A DNA stretch of 64,000 bases, from assembly GCF_014648415.1 (NCBI RefSeq), contig NZ_BMRB01000006.1, positions 186,001-250,000 on the forward strand. The letters are read 5' to 3'. The notes beneath the pieces are model-generated. The model ran no database searches, was not told the origin of the DNA, and saw nothing but the letters and a program-made list of their open reading frames with translations. Position 1 is the first letter of the stretch; the number at the start of each line of letters is the position of its first letter. Source of the stretch: Actinokineospora fastidiosa. Its GTDB lineage: Bacteria; Actinomycetota; Actinomycetes; Mycobacteriales; Pseudonocardiaceae. Both the position numbers and the translations under genes were made by a program. Positions 29,407 to 38,041 of this stretch are shown piece by piece.

Positions 29407-30441
29407 GTGGGGTCCTGGATTCTGCACGTCGACCTCGACCAGTTCATCGCCGCGGTCGAGCTGCTGCGGCGCCCGGAGCTGGCGGGCAGGCCGGTCGTCG
29501 TCGGCGGCGCGGGCGATCCCACCCTGCGCTCGGTGGTCGCGACGGCGTCCTATGAGGCCCGCGAGTACGGCATCAGGTCCGGCATGCCGATGCGCACGGC
29601 CGCCAAGCGCTGCCCGGACGCCGTCTTCCTGCCCTCCGACCCCGCCGCCTACGACGACGCCTCGGCCGAGGTGATGGCCACCCTGCGGGAGTTCGACGTC
29701 GTCGTCGAGGTCCTCGGCTGGGACGAGGCGTTCGTCGGCGCCGAGACCGACGACCCGGAGGACCTCGCGGGCCGCATCCAGGACGCGGTGTGGAACCGCA
29801 CCCACCTCAGCTGCTCGGTCGGCGTGGGCGACACGAAGCTGCGCGCCAAGCTCGCCACCGGCTTCGCCAAGCCCGCCGGGATCTACCGGCTGACCAGGGA
29901 CAACTGGTTCGAGGTCATGGCCGAGCGGCCGACGACGGCGCTCTGGGGCATCGGCACGCGCACCGCCCGCAAGCTCGCCGACCTCGGCTACACCACCGTC
30001 GCCGAGCTGGCCAGAGCGGATCCGGACGACCTGCTCGTCCTGGGCCCGCGCATGGGCCCCTGGTACCGCACGCTCGCCCTGGGCGCGGGCTCCACCGAGG
30101 TCAGCGCCACGCCGTGGGTGCCGCGCTCGCACAGCCGCGAGACGACCTTCCAGCACGACCTGACCGACCCCGACGACCTGCGCCGCGAGCTGGCCGCGCT
30201 CGCCGAGCGGGTCGCCGGGGACGTCGCCGCCGAGGGCCGCCCGGCGGTCCGGGTGGGCGTCAAGGCCCGGTTCGCGCCGTTCCTGACCCGCACGCGCAGC
30301 CTCACCCTGCCCGGCCCGACCTCGGACGGCGCGGCGATCGCGGCCGCGGCGCTGACCGCGTTCGAGCGCTTCGACCTGGTCAGACCGGTCCGCCTGCTGG
30401 GCGTGTGGGCGGAGTTCGAGCCGCCGCCCGGGGGCTACTGA
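29407..30441 (+). CDS. dinB: DNA polymerase IV (Y family), short form without clamp motif
   Basis: 344 aa. The palm begins [15 protein letters not shown] with the first metal-binding Asp. The second pair is in [10 protein letters not shown], where the usual SxDE is GWDE. The steric-gate region, finger [14 protein letters not shown], HhH element [15 protein letters not shown] and little-finger TTFQHDLTD follow. The protein ends [13 protein letters not shown] with no QLSLF-type beta-clamp peptide, as in the mycobacterial DinB2 kind. It performs error-prone translesion synthesis. GTG start, with CACACT 6 nt upstream. Confidence 0.92.
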   Translation: MGSWILHVDLDQFIAAVELLRRPELAGRPVVVGGAGDPTLRSVVATASYEAREYGIRSGMPMRTAAKRCPDAVFLPSDPAAYDDASAEVMATLREFDVVVEVLGWDEAFVGAETDDPEDLAGRIQDAVWNRTHLSCSVGVGDTKLRAKLATGFAKPAGIYRLTRDNWFEVMAERPTTALWGIGTRTARKLADLGYTTVAELARADPDDLLVLGPRMGPWYRTLALGAGSTEVSATPWVPRSHSRETTFQHDLTDPDDLRRELAALAERVAGDVAAEGRPAVRVGVKARFAPFLTRTRSLTLPGPTSDGAAIAAAALTAFERFDLVRPVRLLGVWAEFEPPPGGY

Positions 30442-30455
30442 TCGGTTCGCGCTGG

Positions 30456-30461
30456 TAGGTT
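30456..30461 (+). promoter_or_regulatory. -10 box TAGGTT of the MarR gene (leaderless)
   Basis: TAGGTT ends 7 nt before the ATG at 30469, and no ribosome site lies between. A -35 hexamer is not evident. Confidence 0.4.
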
Positions 30462-30468
30462 CAGGCGC

Positions 30469-30972
30469 ATGAGGCCGCGCACGTTGCCGTTCGACCCCAT
30501 CGCCCGCGCCGCGGAGCTGTGGGCCGAGCGCATCGGCGATTCCACCGCCATGGCCGCAGTCACCAGCATCATGCGGGTCCAGCAGATCGTGCAGTCCGCT
30601 GTGGACGCCGCGCTGAAGCCGCACGGGCTGACCTTCGCCCGGTACGAGGCGCTGGTGCTGCTCACCTTCGCCCGCCGGGGCAGCCTGCCGATGCGGGTCA
30701 TGGGCGAGCGGCTGCAGCTGCACCCGACCAGCGTGACCAACATCGTCGACCGGCTGGAGGCCGACGGCCTGGTGCGGCGGCTCCCGCACCCCACCGACCG
30801 GCGCACCACGCTGGCCGAGATCACCGAGGCGGGCCGCGAGCGGCGGGCCGAGGCGACGGCGGCGGTCACCGCGATCGACTTCGGCCTGCGCGGCCTGACC
30901 GACCGGCAGACCACCCAGCTGACCGACCTGCTGGCCAAGGTCCGCAAGGCGACCGGCGACTTCCAGGACTGA
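30469..30972 (+). CDS. MarR family transcriptional regulator
   Basis: 167 aa. The winged helix is clear: [66 protein letters not shown] (residues 55-120), with the recognition helix at [12 protein letters not shown] and the wing PTDRRTT. N- and C-terminal helices form the dimer interface. The TGA overlaps the ATG of a methyltransferase (TGATG), and an SDR follows with another overlap. It likely regulates this three-gene operon and responds to a small ligand; the ligand is unknown. Confidence 0.9.
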   Translation: MRPRTLPFDPIARAAELWAERIGDSTAMAAVTSIMRVQQIVQSAVDAALKPHGLTFARYEALVLLTFARRGSLPMRVMGERLQLHPTSVTNIVDRLEADGLVRRLPHPTDRRTTLAEITEAGRERRAEATAAVTAIDFGLRGLTDRQTTQLTDLLAKVRKATGDFQD

Positions 30973-31733
30973 TGGACCAGCGCGCGAGGTCGCTGCGGCA
31001 GTACGCGGCCCGGGACAACCTCGCCGCCCGCCAGGGCGTCTACCGCTGGCAGGAGGACCCCGTCGACCTGCCCGCCGTGGCCGCCGACCTGCTGCGCGAC
31101 GTGCGCGGCGCCGTCCTCGACATCGGCTGCGGCCCCGGCCGCCACACCGCCCACCTGCGCGCACACCGCCCCGACCTGCGGGTGATCCCGATGGACCTCT
31201 CCGCGAGCATGGCGGGCGAGGCTCGCGCGGACGTCTGCGCCCTGCCGCTGCGCACCGCGTCGGTCGACGCCGCGCTGGCCATGCACATGCTCTACCACGC
31301 CCCCGACATCCCGGCCGCGATCGCCGAGCTGCGGCGGGTGATCCGCCCCGGCGGCGTGCTCGTCGCGGCCACCAACGGGCACGACGACAAGCCCGAGCTG
31401 GACGCGCTGTGGACCGACTCGGTCCGCGAGCTGACCGGCGCGCCCCCGCCGCCCCTGTTCCGCGAGCCCCGACGGTTCACTGTGGACGACGGGCCGGTCC
31501 TGCGCGCGGCGTTCGCCGAGGTCGAGGTGGTCCGCTACGAGCGGCCCGTGCTGATCCCGGACGCCGACGCGGTGATCGCCTACGTCGACAGCATCCGCGA
31601 CGGCATGGACCTGCCCGCGGGCCTTGATTGGTCAGCGTTTATTGAGGTGGCCGCCGCGCGTGTGCGCCATACGATCGCCCGCGACGGGGTGTTCCGCCTG
31701 ACCGGACGATTCGGGGTGTTCGCATGTCGGTGA
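30972..31733 (+). CDS. Class I SAM-dependent methyltransferase in the MarR operon
   Basis: 253 aa from ATG at 30972. Motif I is [13 protein letters not shown] (about 47-59), followed by [10 protein letters not shown] with the acidic residue, [23 protein letters not shown] as motif III and [13 protein letters not shown]. This is a UbiE-like small-molecule methyltransferase of unknown substrate. It overlaps the marR stop by 1 base and the SDR start by 10 bp, so all three are co-transcribed. Confidence 0.88.
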   Translation: MDQRARSLRQYAARDNLAARQGVYRWQEDPVDLPAVAADLLRDVRGAVLDIGCGPGRHTAHLRAHRPDLRVIPMDLSASMAGEARADVCALPLRTASVDAALAMHMLYHAPDIPAAIAELRRVIRPGGVLVAATNGHDDKPELDALWTDSVRELTGAPPPPLFREPRRFTVDDGPVLRAAFAEVEVVRYERPVLIPDADAVIAYVDSIRDGMDLPAGLDWSAFIEVAAARVRHTIARDGVFRLTGRFGVFACR

Positions 31734-32503
31734 ACCTGCACGGCAGGGTCGCGCTGGTGACCGGCGTCAGCAGGCGGGCGGGCATCGGCTACGCCACCGC
31801 GCGCAGGCTGGCGGGGCTGGGCGCGGACCTGTTCCTGCACCACTACTCCCCGCACGACCGCGCGCAGCCCTGGGGTGCGGACCCCGCGGGCCCGCAGGCG
31901 ATCGCCGCCGACATGGGGGGTGTGCGCGTCGAGCACGCGGAGTTCGACCTGGCCGACCCGGACGCCCCGCAGCACCTCGTCGACGCCGCGCTCACCGCGT
32001 TCGGCCATATCGACATCCTCGTCTGCAACCACGCCCGCAGCGGCGGCGACGGCGCGCTCGGGGAGCTGACCCCGGCGATGCTGGACGGCCACTGGGCGGT
32101 CAACGCCCGCTCGTCGATCCTGCTGGCCCAGGCCTTCGCCGCCCAGCACGACGGGCGCGCGGGCGGCCGGATCGTCTTCATGACGTCCGGCCAGGACCTG
32201 GGCCCCATGCCCGGCGAGGTCGCCTACGCGGCCAGCAAGGGCGCGCTGGCGTCGATCACCTGCACCCTGTCCGACCAGCTCGCCGAGGCGAACATCACGG
32301 TCAACTGCGTCAATCCCGGCCCGGTCGACACCGGCTACGCCTCCGCCGAGGCCCGCGAGTCCGTCCGCCGCCGCTTCCCCGCGGGCCGCTGGGGCGAGCC
32401 GGACGACCCGGCCCGCCTCATCGCCTGGCTGTCCACCGACGACGCCGCCTGGATCACCGGCCAGGTCGTCAACACCGAGGGCGGCTTCCGCCGCTGGGGC
32501 TGA
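31724..32503 (+). CDS. SDR family oxidoreductase
   Basis: 259 aa classical SDR. The cofactor loop VTGVSRRAGIGYATARRL (about 13-30) has basic residues that favour NADPH. CNHARSG replaces the NNAG motif. The catalytic triad is Ser in VFMTSGQD, then YAASK. NCVNPGPVDTGYA and the end ITGQVVNTEGGFRRWG are typical of 3-oxoacyl-ACP reductase-like enzymes. The substrate is unknown. Third gene of the MarR operon, ending at a strong hairpin (32520-32556). Confidence 0.9.
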   Translation: MSVNLHGRVALVTGVSRRAGIGYATARRLAGLGADLFLHHYSPHDRAQPWGADPAGPQAIAADMGGVRVEHAEFDLADPDAPQHLVDAALTAFGHIDILVCNHARSGGDGALGELTPAMLDGHWAVNARSSILLAQAFAAQHDGRAGGRIVFMTSGQDLGPMPGEVAYAASKGALASITCTLSDQLAEANITVNCVNPGPVDTGYASAEARESVRRRFPAGRWGEPDDPARLIAWLSTDDAAWITGQVVNTEGGFRRWG

Positions 32504-32519
32504 CCCCGCGTGCAACGCC

Positions 32520-32556
32520 CCGAGGGGCCGGTGTGATCCACCACACCGACCCTCGG
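32520..32556. terminator. Bidirectional hairpin between convergent genes
   Basis: Arms CCGAGGG..CGGTGTG and CACACCG..CCCTCGG pair with one small bulge around a 6-nt loop. It follows the SDR stop by 17 bp and lies 11 bp from the stop of the opposing gene. No T-tract is present, as is common in high-GC actinobacteria. Confidence 0.65.
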
Positions 32557-32566
32557 TTCCACGCGG

Positions 32567-32854
32567 TCAGTCGCCGCAGATCCAGAGGTATCCGCGCCTG
32601 CGGCGGACCTCCTCGAGGAGTCCGCGCAGCTCCGCGATGTCGTCGGCGAGGTCCGGCCGCCTCGCCAGGATCCCGTCGAACTCGCTCTCGATCATGTTCA
32701 GCTGCGGGATGTTGAACATGGTGTCGCCGTGCGGGTGCACCCCGGACAGCAGGCTCGACGGAGCCGCGGCGCTGAGGATCCGGGCGAACCTCCGATTGAC
32801 GTCGGCGCCCGCGAGCGACCGCTCATGGTTCTGGTTCTCGACGTAGACGTCCAC
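32567..32854 (-). CDS. Small hypothetical protein (95 aa)
   Basis: GTG at 32854 is preceded by GAGGAGAGG, a strong ribosome site, so I use it rather than the longer frame to 32977. The product VDVYVENQNHERSLAGADV is followed by a variable middle and an acidic/basic helical end (DIAELRGLLEEVRRRRGYL). No family is recognised, and no signal peptide or membrane segment is seen. Codon use fits a real gene. Confidence 0.6.
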   Translation of the reverse strand: MDVYVENQNHERSLAGADVNRRFARILSAAAPSSLLSGVHPHGDTMFNIPQLNMIESEFDGILARRPDLADDIAELRGLLEEVRRRRGYLWICGD

Positions 32855-33022
32855 AGCGGATCCTCTCCTCAAGAACCCGGCTTGCTGATCGGATGCATGG
32901 TCCACATCGCGTTCGAGGTTCCCCTGCGGGTTCGGGCCCTTGCACGCGCAGCGGTCACCGCCGATCTGGCGGACCACAGTGGACGCGCTGTTCTGCGCAC
33001 CGGGGTCCGCCAGTGGCGGTGG

Positions 33023-33340
33023 TCAGAACCGGCGGCGCAGGGCGACCGGGTCGAGCTTGCCCGTGCGCAGGGCCCAGCGCTCGAAGAGGAGGGTCGCCAG
33101 GGGCGGGACGCTGGACGCGAACGCCCACAGCGTCGCCCTGCGGTCCCAGTCCAGCTTGCGCGCCGTGAACCACGCCACAGCGACGTACGCCACGAAGACC
33201 GCGCCGTGGATCGGGCCGAAGACCTTCACCCCGAGCTCGCCGGTCTCGGTGACGTACTTGAAGAACATGCCGGTGAGCAGCCCCAGCCAGGAGACGGCCT
33301 CGGCCAGGGACACGATCCGGAACAGTGCGGCAGCCTGCAT
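33023..33340 (-). CDS. DUF3817 membrane protein
   Basis: 105 aa with three hydrophobic segments. FRIVSLAEAVSWLGLLTGMFFKY, the conserved VFGPIHGAVFVAYV and a PPLATLLFERW end are the marks of the DUF3817 integral membrane family (YdzA-like). No function is known. It stands alone on the minus strand, 44 bp upstream of the ABC permease gene. Confidence 0.85.
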   Translation of the reverse strand: MQAAALFRIVSLAEAVSWLGLLTGMFFKYVTETGELGVKVFGPIHGAVFVAYVAVAWFTARKLDWDRRATLWAFASSVPPLATLLFERWALRTGKLDPVALRRRF

Positions 33341-33384
33341 GGACCCCAGTGTGCGGCGTGAGCGCCCTCACGCCGGGGTCGGGG

Positions 33385-34428
33385 TCAGCTGTCCTCCCAG
33401 GTGAACACCTTGGCGGCTATGGCGGACACCACAACGGTGAACGCGAGCAGCACACCGCACGGCAGCAGCAGCGCCTCCGCGCCCTGGCCCCGGACGAGGA
33501 ACGCGAGCATGCCGTCGTTCATGTGCCGCAACGGGAACGCCAGCGACACCGCCTGCACCCAGCCGGGCGCGACGTCCACGGGGAAGAACGTGCCGGACAG
33601 GAAGGCCATGGGCAGCACGACGATGTTCGCCGCGCCCGACGCCGCCTCCTCCGTCTTGCAGAACGCCCCCACGAGCATGCCGATCGCGAAGAAGGCGAGG
33701 ATTCCACTGAGGAACACCGGGATCGCCAGCCACCACGTCCCGGACAGCCGCAACCCGAACACCGGCAGCAGCGCGACGGCGACGAACAGCAGCGCCTGCA
33801 GCGCCGCGACCGCGATCGTCACCACGATCCGCGCCGAGAGCACCGTGCCGACCGTCACCGGCGCCAGCCGCAGCCGCCGCAGCACCTGCTTCCTGCGCCA
33901 GCTCACCAGCGACAGCGACGCGCCGAACACCGCGGTGATCGCGATGCCCCAGCTGAGGATGCCGGGTGTCAGGTACTGGATGGGCTTGAGCGAGGAGTCC
34001 TCCACCTGCGCGGCGGAGTAGGCGAACGCGGGCGGCTGCCCGGTCGCCTGGACGTTGACGTGCTGCGTGACGCCGGACACCAGACCCTGCACGAGCCCGG
34101 CGCGGGCCTGGTCGCTGGCGGCGTAGTGCAGTTCGACGCTGTCGCCGTCGACCTCGACCAGGCCGGGCAGGTCGCCCTCGCGGACCTGCTTCAGCCCCTC
34201 GTCGAGCCCCGGCCTGACGATCTCCACCGCGCCGGTGTTCTCCAGCGCGACCACGACCGGGCCGTCGCCGACGACGCCGAGCTTGATCATCTCGTCCCCG
34301 CCGTCGCGGAACAGCAGGCCGAAGATGACCAGGAACATCAGCGGGAAGACGAACGCGAAGAACAGCGTGGCCTTGTCCCGGTAGTAGCCCTTGGCCATCG
34401 CCCTGGACAGGCTCTTGAAGGCGGTCAC
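33385..34428 (-). CDS. ABC-2 type transporter permease
   Basis: 347 aa. One N-terminal membrane span (FFAFVFPLMFLVIFGLLF) leads to an extracytoplasmic domain of about 140 residues, then five more spans, including TPGILSWGIAITAVFGASLS and MAFLSGTFFPVDVAPGWVQAV, the ABC-2 core motif. With the ATPase gene it overlaps by 4 bp, it forms a drug/lipid-type exporter. The substrate is unknown. Confidence 0.88.
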   Translation of the reverse strand: MTAFKSLSRAMAKGYYRDKATLFFAFVFPLMFLVIFGLLFRDGGDEMIKLGVVGDGPVVVALENTGAVEIVRPGLDEGLKQVREGDLPGLVEVDGDSVELHYAASDQARAGLVQGLVSGVTQHVNVQATGQPPAFAYSAAQVEDSSLKPIQYLTPGILSWGIAITAVFGASLSLVSWRRKQVLRRLRLAPVTVGTVLSARIVVTIAVAALQALLFVAVALLPVFGLRLSGTWWLAIPVFLSGILAFFAIGMLVGAFCKTEEAASGAANIVVLPMAFLSGTFFPVDVAPGWVQAVSLAFPLRHMNDGMLAFLVRGQGAEALLLPCGVLLAFTVVVSAIAAKVFTWEDS

Positions 34429-35336
34429 GCGCGGTACTCCCGTCCGGTCAGGCTGAGGAACACGTCCTCCAGGGTCGCCGTGCGCACCTGCAGTCCGTCG
34501 AGGGTCCCGCGCTCGGCCAGCGCGGACAGCAGCGGCGCCGGGGTGCGGGTGGTGATGGTCAGCGACTGCTCGTCCTCGTGCGCGTCGTCGGCGCCCGCGA
34601 GCACGCGGGCGTCATCGATCCCGAGCGTGCCCCGCTCCAGGGACACCCGGGTCGGCGCGTCGAGGCCGCGGATGAGCGAGGCGGGCGGGTCCAGCGCCAG
34701 GACGCGGCCGTGGTCCATGATCGCCACGCGGTCGCAGAGGATCTCGGCCTCGTCGAGGTAGTGGGTGGTGTAGACGATGGTCTTTCCGCGTTCCTGGATC
34801 GCGCGCAGCACGTCCCAGAGGTTGCGCCGCGCCTGCGGGTCCAGCGCCGCGGTCGGCTCGTCGAGGAACAGGATGTCCGGGTCGTGCACCAGCGCGCAGG
34901 CGATCGACAGCCGCTGGCGCTGGCCGCCGGAGAGCTTCTCCTCGCGGGTGTCGGCCTTCTCGGCCAGGCCGACCAGGTCCAGCATCTCCCTGGCGCGCTC
35001 GCCGTCCACGCCGTACAGCGCGGCGAAGGTCTCCAGCTGCTCGCGGGCGGTGAGCTTCTCGAAGAACGCCGACGCCTGCAGCTGCACGCCGATGCGCGGC
35101 AGCAGCCCGGGGTTGCGCGGGAACGGGTTCTCGCCCAGCAGTCGCACGTGACCGGAGTCCGGTTCGCGCAGTCCCTCGATGATCTCCAACGTCGTCGTCT
35201 TGCCCGCGCCGTTGGGCCCGAGGATGCCGAAGAACTCGCCCTCGGCCACGCTGAACGAGACGCCGTCGACAGCCCTGAGGTCGCCGTAGGACTTGCGGAT
35301 GTCCTCGACCTCGATGGCGGCGGTGGTGTCGGTCAT
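34425..35336 (-). CDS. ABC-2 exporter ATP-binding protein
   Basis: 303 aa from ATG at 35336 (MTDTTAAIEVEDIRKSYG); an upstream in-frame start at 35369 would run into a palindrome and is rejected. Walker A GPNGAGKTTT, Q-loop IGVQLQA, signature LSGGQRQRLS, Walker B ILFLDEPTAALD and switch TTHYLDEAE are all intact. The C-terminal 80 residues match the DrrA-type domain of daunorubicin-like exporters. It is coupled to the permease gene downstream. Confidence 0.9.
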   Translation of the reverse strand: MTDTTAAIEVEDIRKSYGDLRAVDGVSFSVAEGEFFGILGPNGAGKTTTLEIIEGLREPDSGHVRLLGENPFPRNPGLLPRIGVQLQASAFFEKLTAREQLETFAALYGVDGERAREMLDLVGLAEKADTREEKLSGGQRQRLSIACALVHDPDILFLDEPTAALDPQARRNLWDVLRAIQERGKTIVYTTHYLDEAEILCDRVAIMDHGRVLALDPPASLIRGLDAPTRVSLERGTLGIDDARVLAGADDAHEDEQSLTITTRTPAPLLSALAERGTLDGLQVRTATLEDVFLSLTGREYRA

Positions 35337-35368
35337 GCCGGCGAGGCTAGTGCCAGAACAAGATCGCA

Positions 35369-35399
35369 TTACCCGAATCGGGTGAACGATTCAGTCACC
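35369..35399. promoter_or_regulatory. Overlapping palindromes in a divergent promoter
   Basis: TTACCCGAATCGGGTGA (35369-35385) is a dyad with 7 of 8 arm positions matching. GGTGA-N9-TCACC (35381-35399) overlaps it. They sit 33 bp before the ABC ATPase start and just upstream of the -10 box of the glycosyltransferase-like gene. A repressor bound here could control both; the protein is unknown. Confidence 0.45.
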
Positions 35400-35402
35400 C
35401 TC

Positions 35403-35408
35403 TAGAGT
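35403..35408 (+). promoter_or_regulatory. -10 box TAGAGT (leaderless) of the GT-C-like gene
   Basis: TAGAGT ends 7 nt before the GTG at 35416, with no ribosome site. The overlapping palindromes occupy its -35 region. Confidence 0.4.
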
Positions 35409-35415
35409 TGCCCGG

Positions 35416-37065
35416 GTGTTGCCACCCCGAGTCAGGGCAGGCATCGCCGTCCTGATCCCGACAACCGTCCTCGGGCTGCACGGACTCGCCTACGGTCGGT
35501 GGATCGTCGACGACGCGGCCATCACGTTCGCCTACGCCCGGTCGATCACCTCCGGGGCCGGACCGGTCCTGCAGCCGGGCGTCGACCCGGTCGAGGGCTA
35601 CTCCAACCCGGCTTGGCTGGGGCTGCTGTCGCTGGGCCGCCTGGTCGGGCTGTTCGACTCCGGCGCCTGGTTCGGCGTCCCCGACTACGCGCTGTTCCCC
35701 AAGGCGCTGGCCCTGCTGCTGGCGGCGGGCGCCTTCGCCGCGTTCCACGTCGCGGCGTCGGCGCTGACCAGCAGACCGGCGGTGGTCACGATCGCCGCGG
35801 GCACGGTCACCGCGCTGGTGCCGTCGTTCGCCATCTGGACGTTCTCCGGGCTGGAGAACTCGCTGCTGGCGTTCAGCGCCGTCGCGATCGCCGCGGTGCT
35901 CGCCCGTGCCGTCACGCGCGACGAGCTGTTGCGGCCGCGCATGGCGGTCATCACCGGCCTGCTCGCCGCCATCGCGGCGCTGACCCGTCCGGACGGGCTC
36001 ATCTACGCGGGCGCGTACGCGCTGGTCGTGCTCATCCTGTTGCGGCGGGACACGCTGCGCGAGGTGGTCAAGCCCGTGCTGCTCGGGCTGGCCGTGTTCG
36101 CCGTGCCCGTCGGCCTCTACCTGGTCTGGCGCTGGCTGACGTTCGGCGCGCTGCTGCCCAACACGGCGCTGGCGAAGTCGCAGGGCGTGCCGACCGTGGA
36201 GGACCTGGCCAAGCCCGCCGACATGGTCGGGTACGTGGGCTGGCTGACGCTGCTGGCGGGCGTCGTGCTCGTCGGCGCGGCCCTGCTGCGGCCGTCGCCG
36301 CACCGCAACGGCCTCATCGCGCTAGCCGTCCCGCTCGGCCTTGCGGTGACCGCGTACGGCGTGCTGGCCCAGGACTGGATGGCGCAGTTCCGCTTCGCCA
36401 CCCCCGTCTGGCCCCTGGCCGCGCTGACCGTCGCGGTGGCGGGCGCGCACGTGCTGTCGGGGCTCGCTGTGCGCGGGCGGGTCGTGGTGGCGGTGGTGGG
36501 CGTGCTCGGCCTGGCCCAGTCGGTGACGCTGTGGTGGGACGCGATGGACCGCTTCCGCACCGGCCCGACGGTGCCCACGTGCGTCATCGCCCAGATCGAC
36601 GGCTGGGAGTTCAACACCTACGCCCGCCTGCTCGACGTCCGCGACGGCTCCCTGCTCGTCCCCGACATCGGCGGCGCGGCGCTGACCAGCGAACTGGAGA
36701 TCATCGACCTCGCAGGCCTCGCCCACCGCCGCATCGCCGAGCTCTGGTCGGCCGAGGACATGGCGGGCCTGCGCGACTACGTCTTCACCGAGGCCAAGCC
36801 CACGTTCATCACCGCCCACGGCACCTGGGCGAAGGCCACCGGCCTCTTCACCGACCCCCGCATGACCGCCGACTACGAACTGATCATGCAGGGCCGGGGC
36901 AACCGCGAGAAGTGGGTCCGCCGCGACGCCGTCCCCGACCCGGCGCGCCTCGCCGCCGTCCGCGCGGCGGCCCAGACGGCCGCAGGCCACTGGAACGCCG
37001 CCGCGAGCATGCCCCGCGGCTCCTGCGGCCCGGTGCTCCGAGCGGACGCGCCGTACTGGCAGTGA
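35416..37065 (+). CDS. GT-C type membrane glycosyltransferase-like protein (AftB-like)
   Basis: 549 aa with about ten hydrophobic segments in the first 370 residues and a soluble C-terminal domain. The first loop carries IVDDAAITFAYARS and GVDPVEGYSNPAW, matching the DDxxI..R and P-x-VEGY-T/S-NP-W signatures of polyprenyl-phosphate-sugar-dependent GT-C transferases, including the arabinofuranosyltransferase AftB. The Asp pair (residues about 33-34) would be catalytic. A role in arabinogalactan or another cell-wall glycan is inferred. GTG start; no ribosome site, so it is likely leaderless. Confidence 0.75.
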   Translation: MLPPRVRAGIAVLIPTTVLGLHGLAYGRWIVDDAAITFAYARSITSGAGPVLQPGVDPVEGYSNPAWLGLLSLGRLVGLFDSGAWFGVPDYALFPKALALLLAAGAFAAFHVAASALTSRPAVVTIAAGTVTALVPSFAIWTFSGLENSLLAFSAVAIAAVLARAVTRDELLRPRMAVITGLLAAIAALTRPDGLIYAGAYALVVLILLRRDTLREVVKPVLLGLAVFAVPVGLYLVWRWLTFGALLPNTALAKSQGVPTVEDLAKPADMVGYVGWLTLLAGVVLVGAALLRPSPHRNGLIALAVPLGLAVTAYGVLAQDWMAQFRFATPVWPLAALTVAVAGAHVLSGLAVRGRVVVAVVGVLGLAQSVTLWWDAMDRFRTGPTVPTCVIAQIDGWEFNTYARLLDVRDGSLLVPDIGGAALTSELEIIDLAGLAHRRIAELWSAEDMAGLRDYVFTEAKPTFITAHGTWAKATGLFTDPRMTADYELIMQGRGNREKWVRRDAVPDPARLAAVRAAAQTAAGHWNAAASMPRGSCGPVLRADAPYWQ

Positions 37066-37079
37066 CCGAACCGGGCGGG

Positions 37080-38039
37080 CTAGATGCCGTCCACCAGCGC
37101 GTCCGCGGCGGTGTACGGGTCGAGGTCGCCGGTCATGACGCGCTTGGCGAGGGCGTCGATGGCGTCGCCGCCGTGCAGGTCGCCGAGGCGGGTGCGGACG
37201 GCGGCGACGGCGATGGCCTCGATCTCGGTGCGGGCGCGGGCGGCGCGGCGGTCGTGCCACTCGCCGTGGGCGCGGGTCCAGTCGCGGTGGTGGTCGATCG
37301 CGGTGATGACCTCGTCGACGCCCTCGCCTCGGGAGGCGACGGTCTTGACGATCGGCTGCCGCCAGCTGGCGCCCCTGATCTCGCGGCGGCCCAGCGAGAT
37401 CATGTACTTCAGCTCGCGCGCGGTGGTGTCCGCGCCGTCGCGGTCGGCCTTGTTCACCACGAACACGTCGGCGATCTCCAGGATGCCCGCCTTGGCCGCC
37501 TGGATGCCGTCGCCCATCCCCGGCGCCAGCAGCACCAGCGTGGTGTCCGCCAGCCCGACGACGTCCACTTCGGACTGTCCAACGCCGACGGTCTCGATGA
37601 GCACGACGTCGAACCCGGCAGCGTCGAGCACGCGCAGCGCCTGCGGGGTCGCCCAGCTCAGCCCGCCGAGGTGGCCGCGGGTGGCCATCGACCGGATGAA
37701 CACGCCCGGGTCGGTGGCGTGGTCCTGCATGCGGATGCGGTCGCCGAGCAGCGCCCCGCCGGAGAACGGCGACGACGGGTCCACGGCCAGCACCCCGACC
37801 CGCTTCCCGGCCGCGCGCAGCGCGCTGACCAGGGCGGACGTGGTGGTGGATTTGCCGACGCCGGGGGGCCCGGTCAGCCCGACGACCTGCGCGCGGCCGG
37901 TCAGCGGGGCCAGCGCGGCAGCGACCTCGCGCAGCTGCGGGCTGGCGTCCTCGACCAGCGAGATCAGCCGGGCGACCGCGCGCGGCTCCTGCCGCCGCGC
38001 GCGGTCGACCAGGTCAGCGACGTCGACCTGGCGGGCCAA
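37080..38039 (-). CDS. meaB: MeaB/ArgK family GTPase, methylmalonyl-CoA mutase chaperone
   Basis: 319 aa. G1 is GLTGPPGVGKST (about residue 55), then VLAVDPSSPFSGGALLGDRIRM, ETVGVGQSEVDV and VNKADRDGAD (G4). This is the MeaB pattern. It protects and gates adenosylcobalamin loading of methylmalonyl-CoA mutase. The start is TTG at 38039, 2 bp after the thiolase stop; no ATG or GTG is available in frame. The mutase genes themselves are not in the window. It shares an operon with the thiolase, and mce is divergent. Confidence 0.9.
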   Translation of the reverse strand: MARQVDVADLVDRARRQEPRAVARLISLVEDASPQLREVAAALAPLTGRAQVVGLTGPPGVGKSTTTSALVSALRAAGKRVGVLAVDPSSPFSGGALLGDRIRMQDHATDPGVFIRSMATRGHLGGLSWATPQALRVLDAAGFDVVLIETVGVGQSEVDVVGLADTTLVLLAPGMGDGIQAAKAGILEIADVFVVNKADRDGADTTARELKYMISLGRREIRGASWRQPIVKTVASRGEGVDEVITAIDHHRDWTRAHGEWHDRRAARARTEIEAIAVAAVRTRLGDLHGGDAIDALAKRVMTGDLDPYTAADALVDGI

Positions 38040-38041
38040 GC

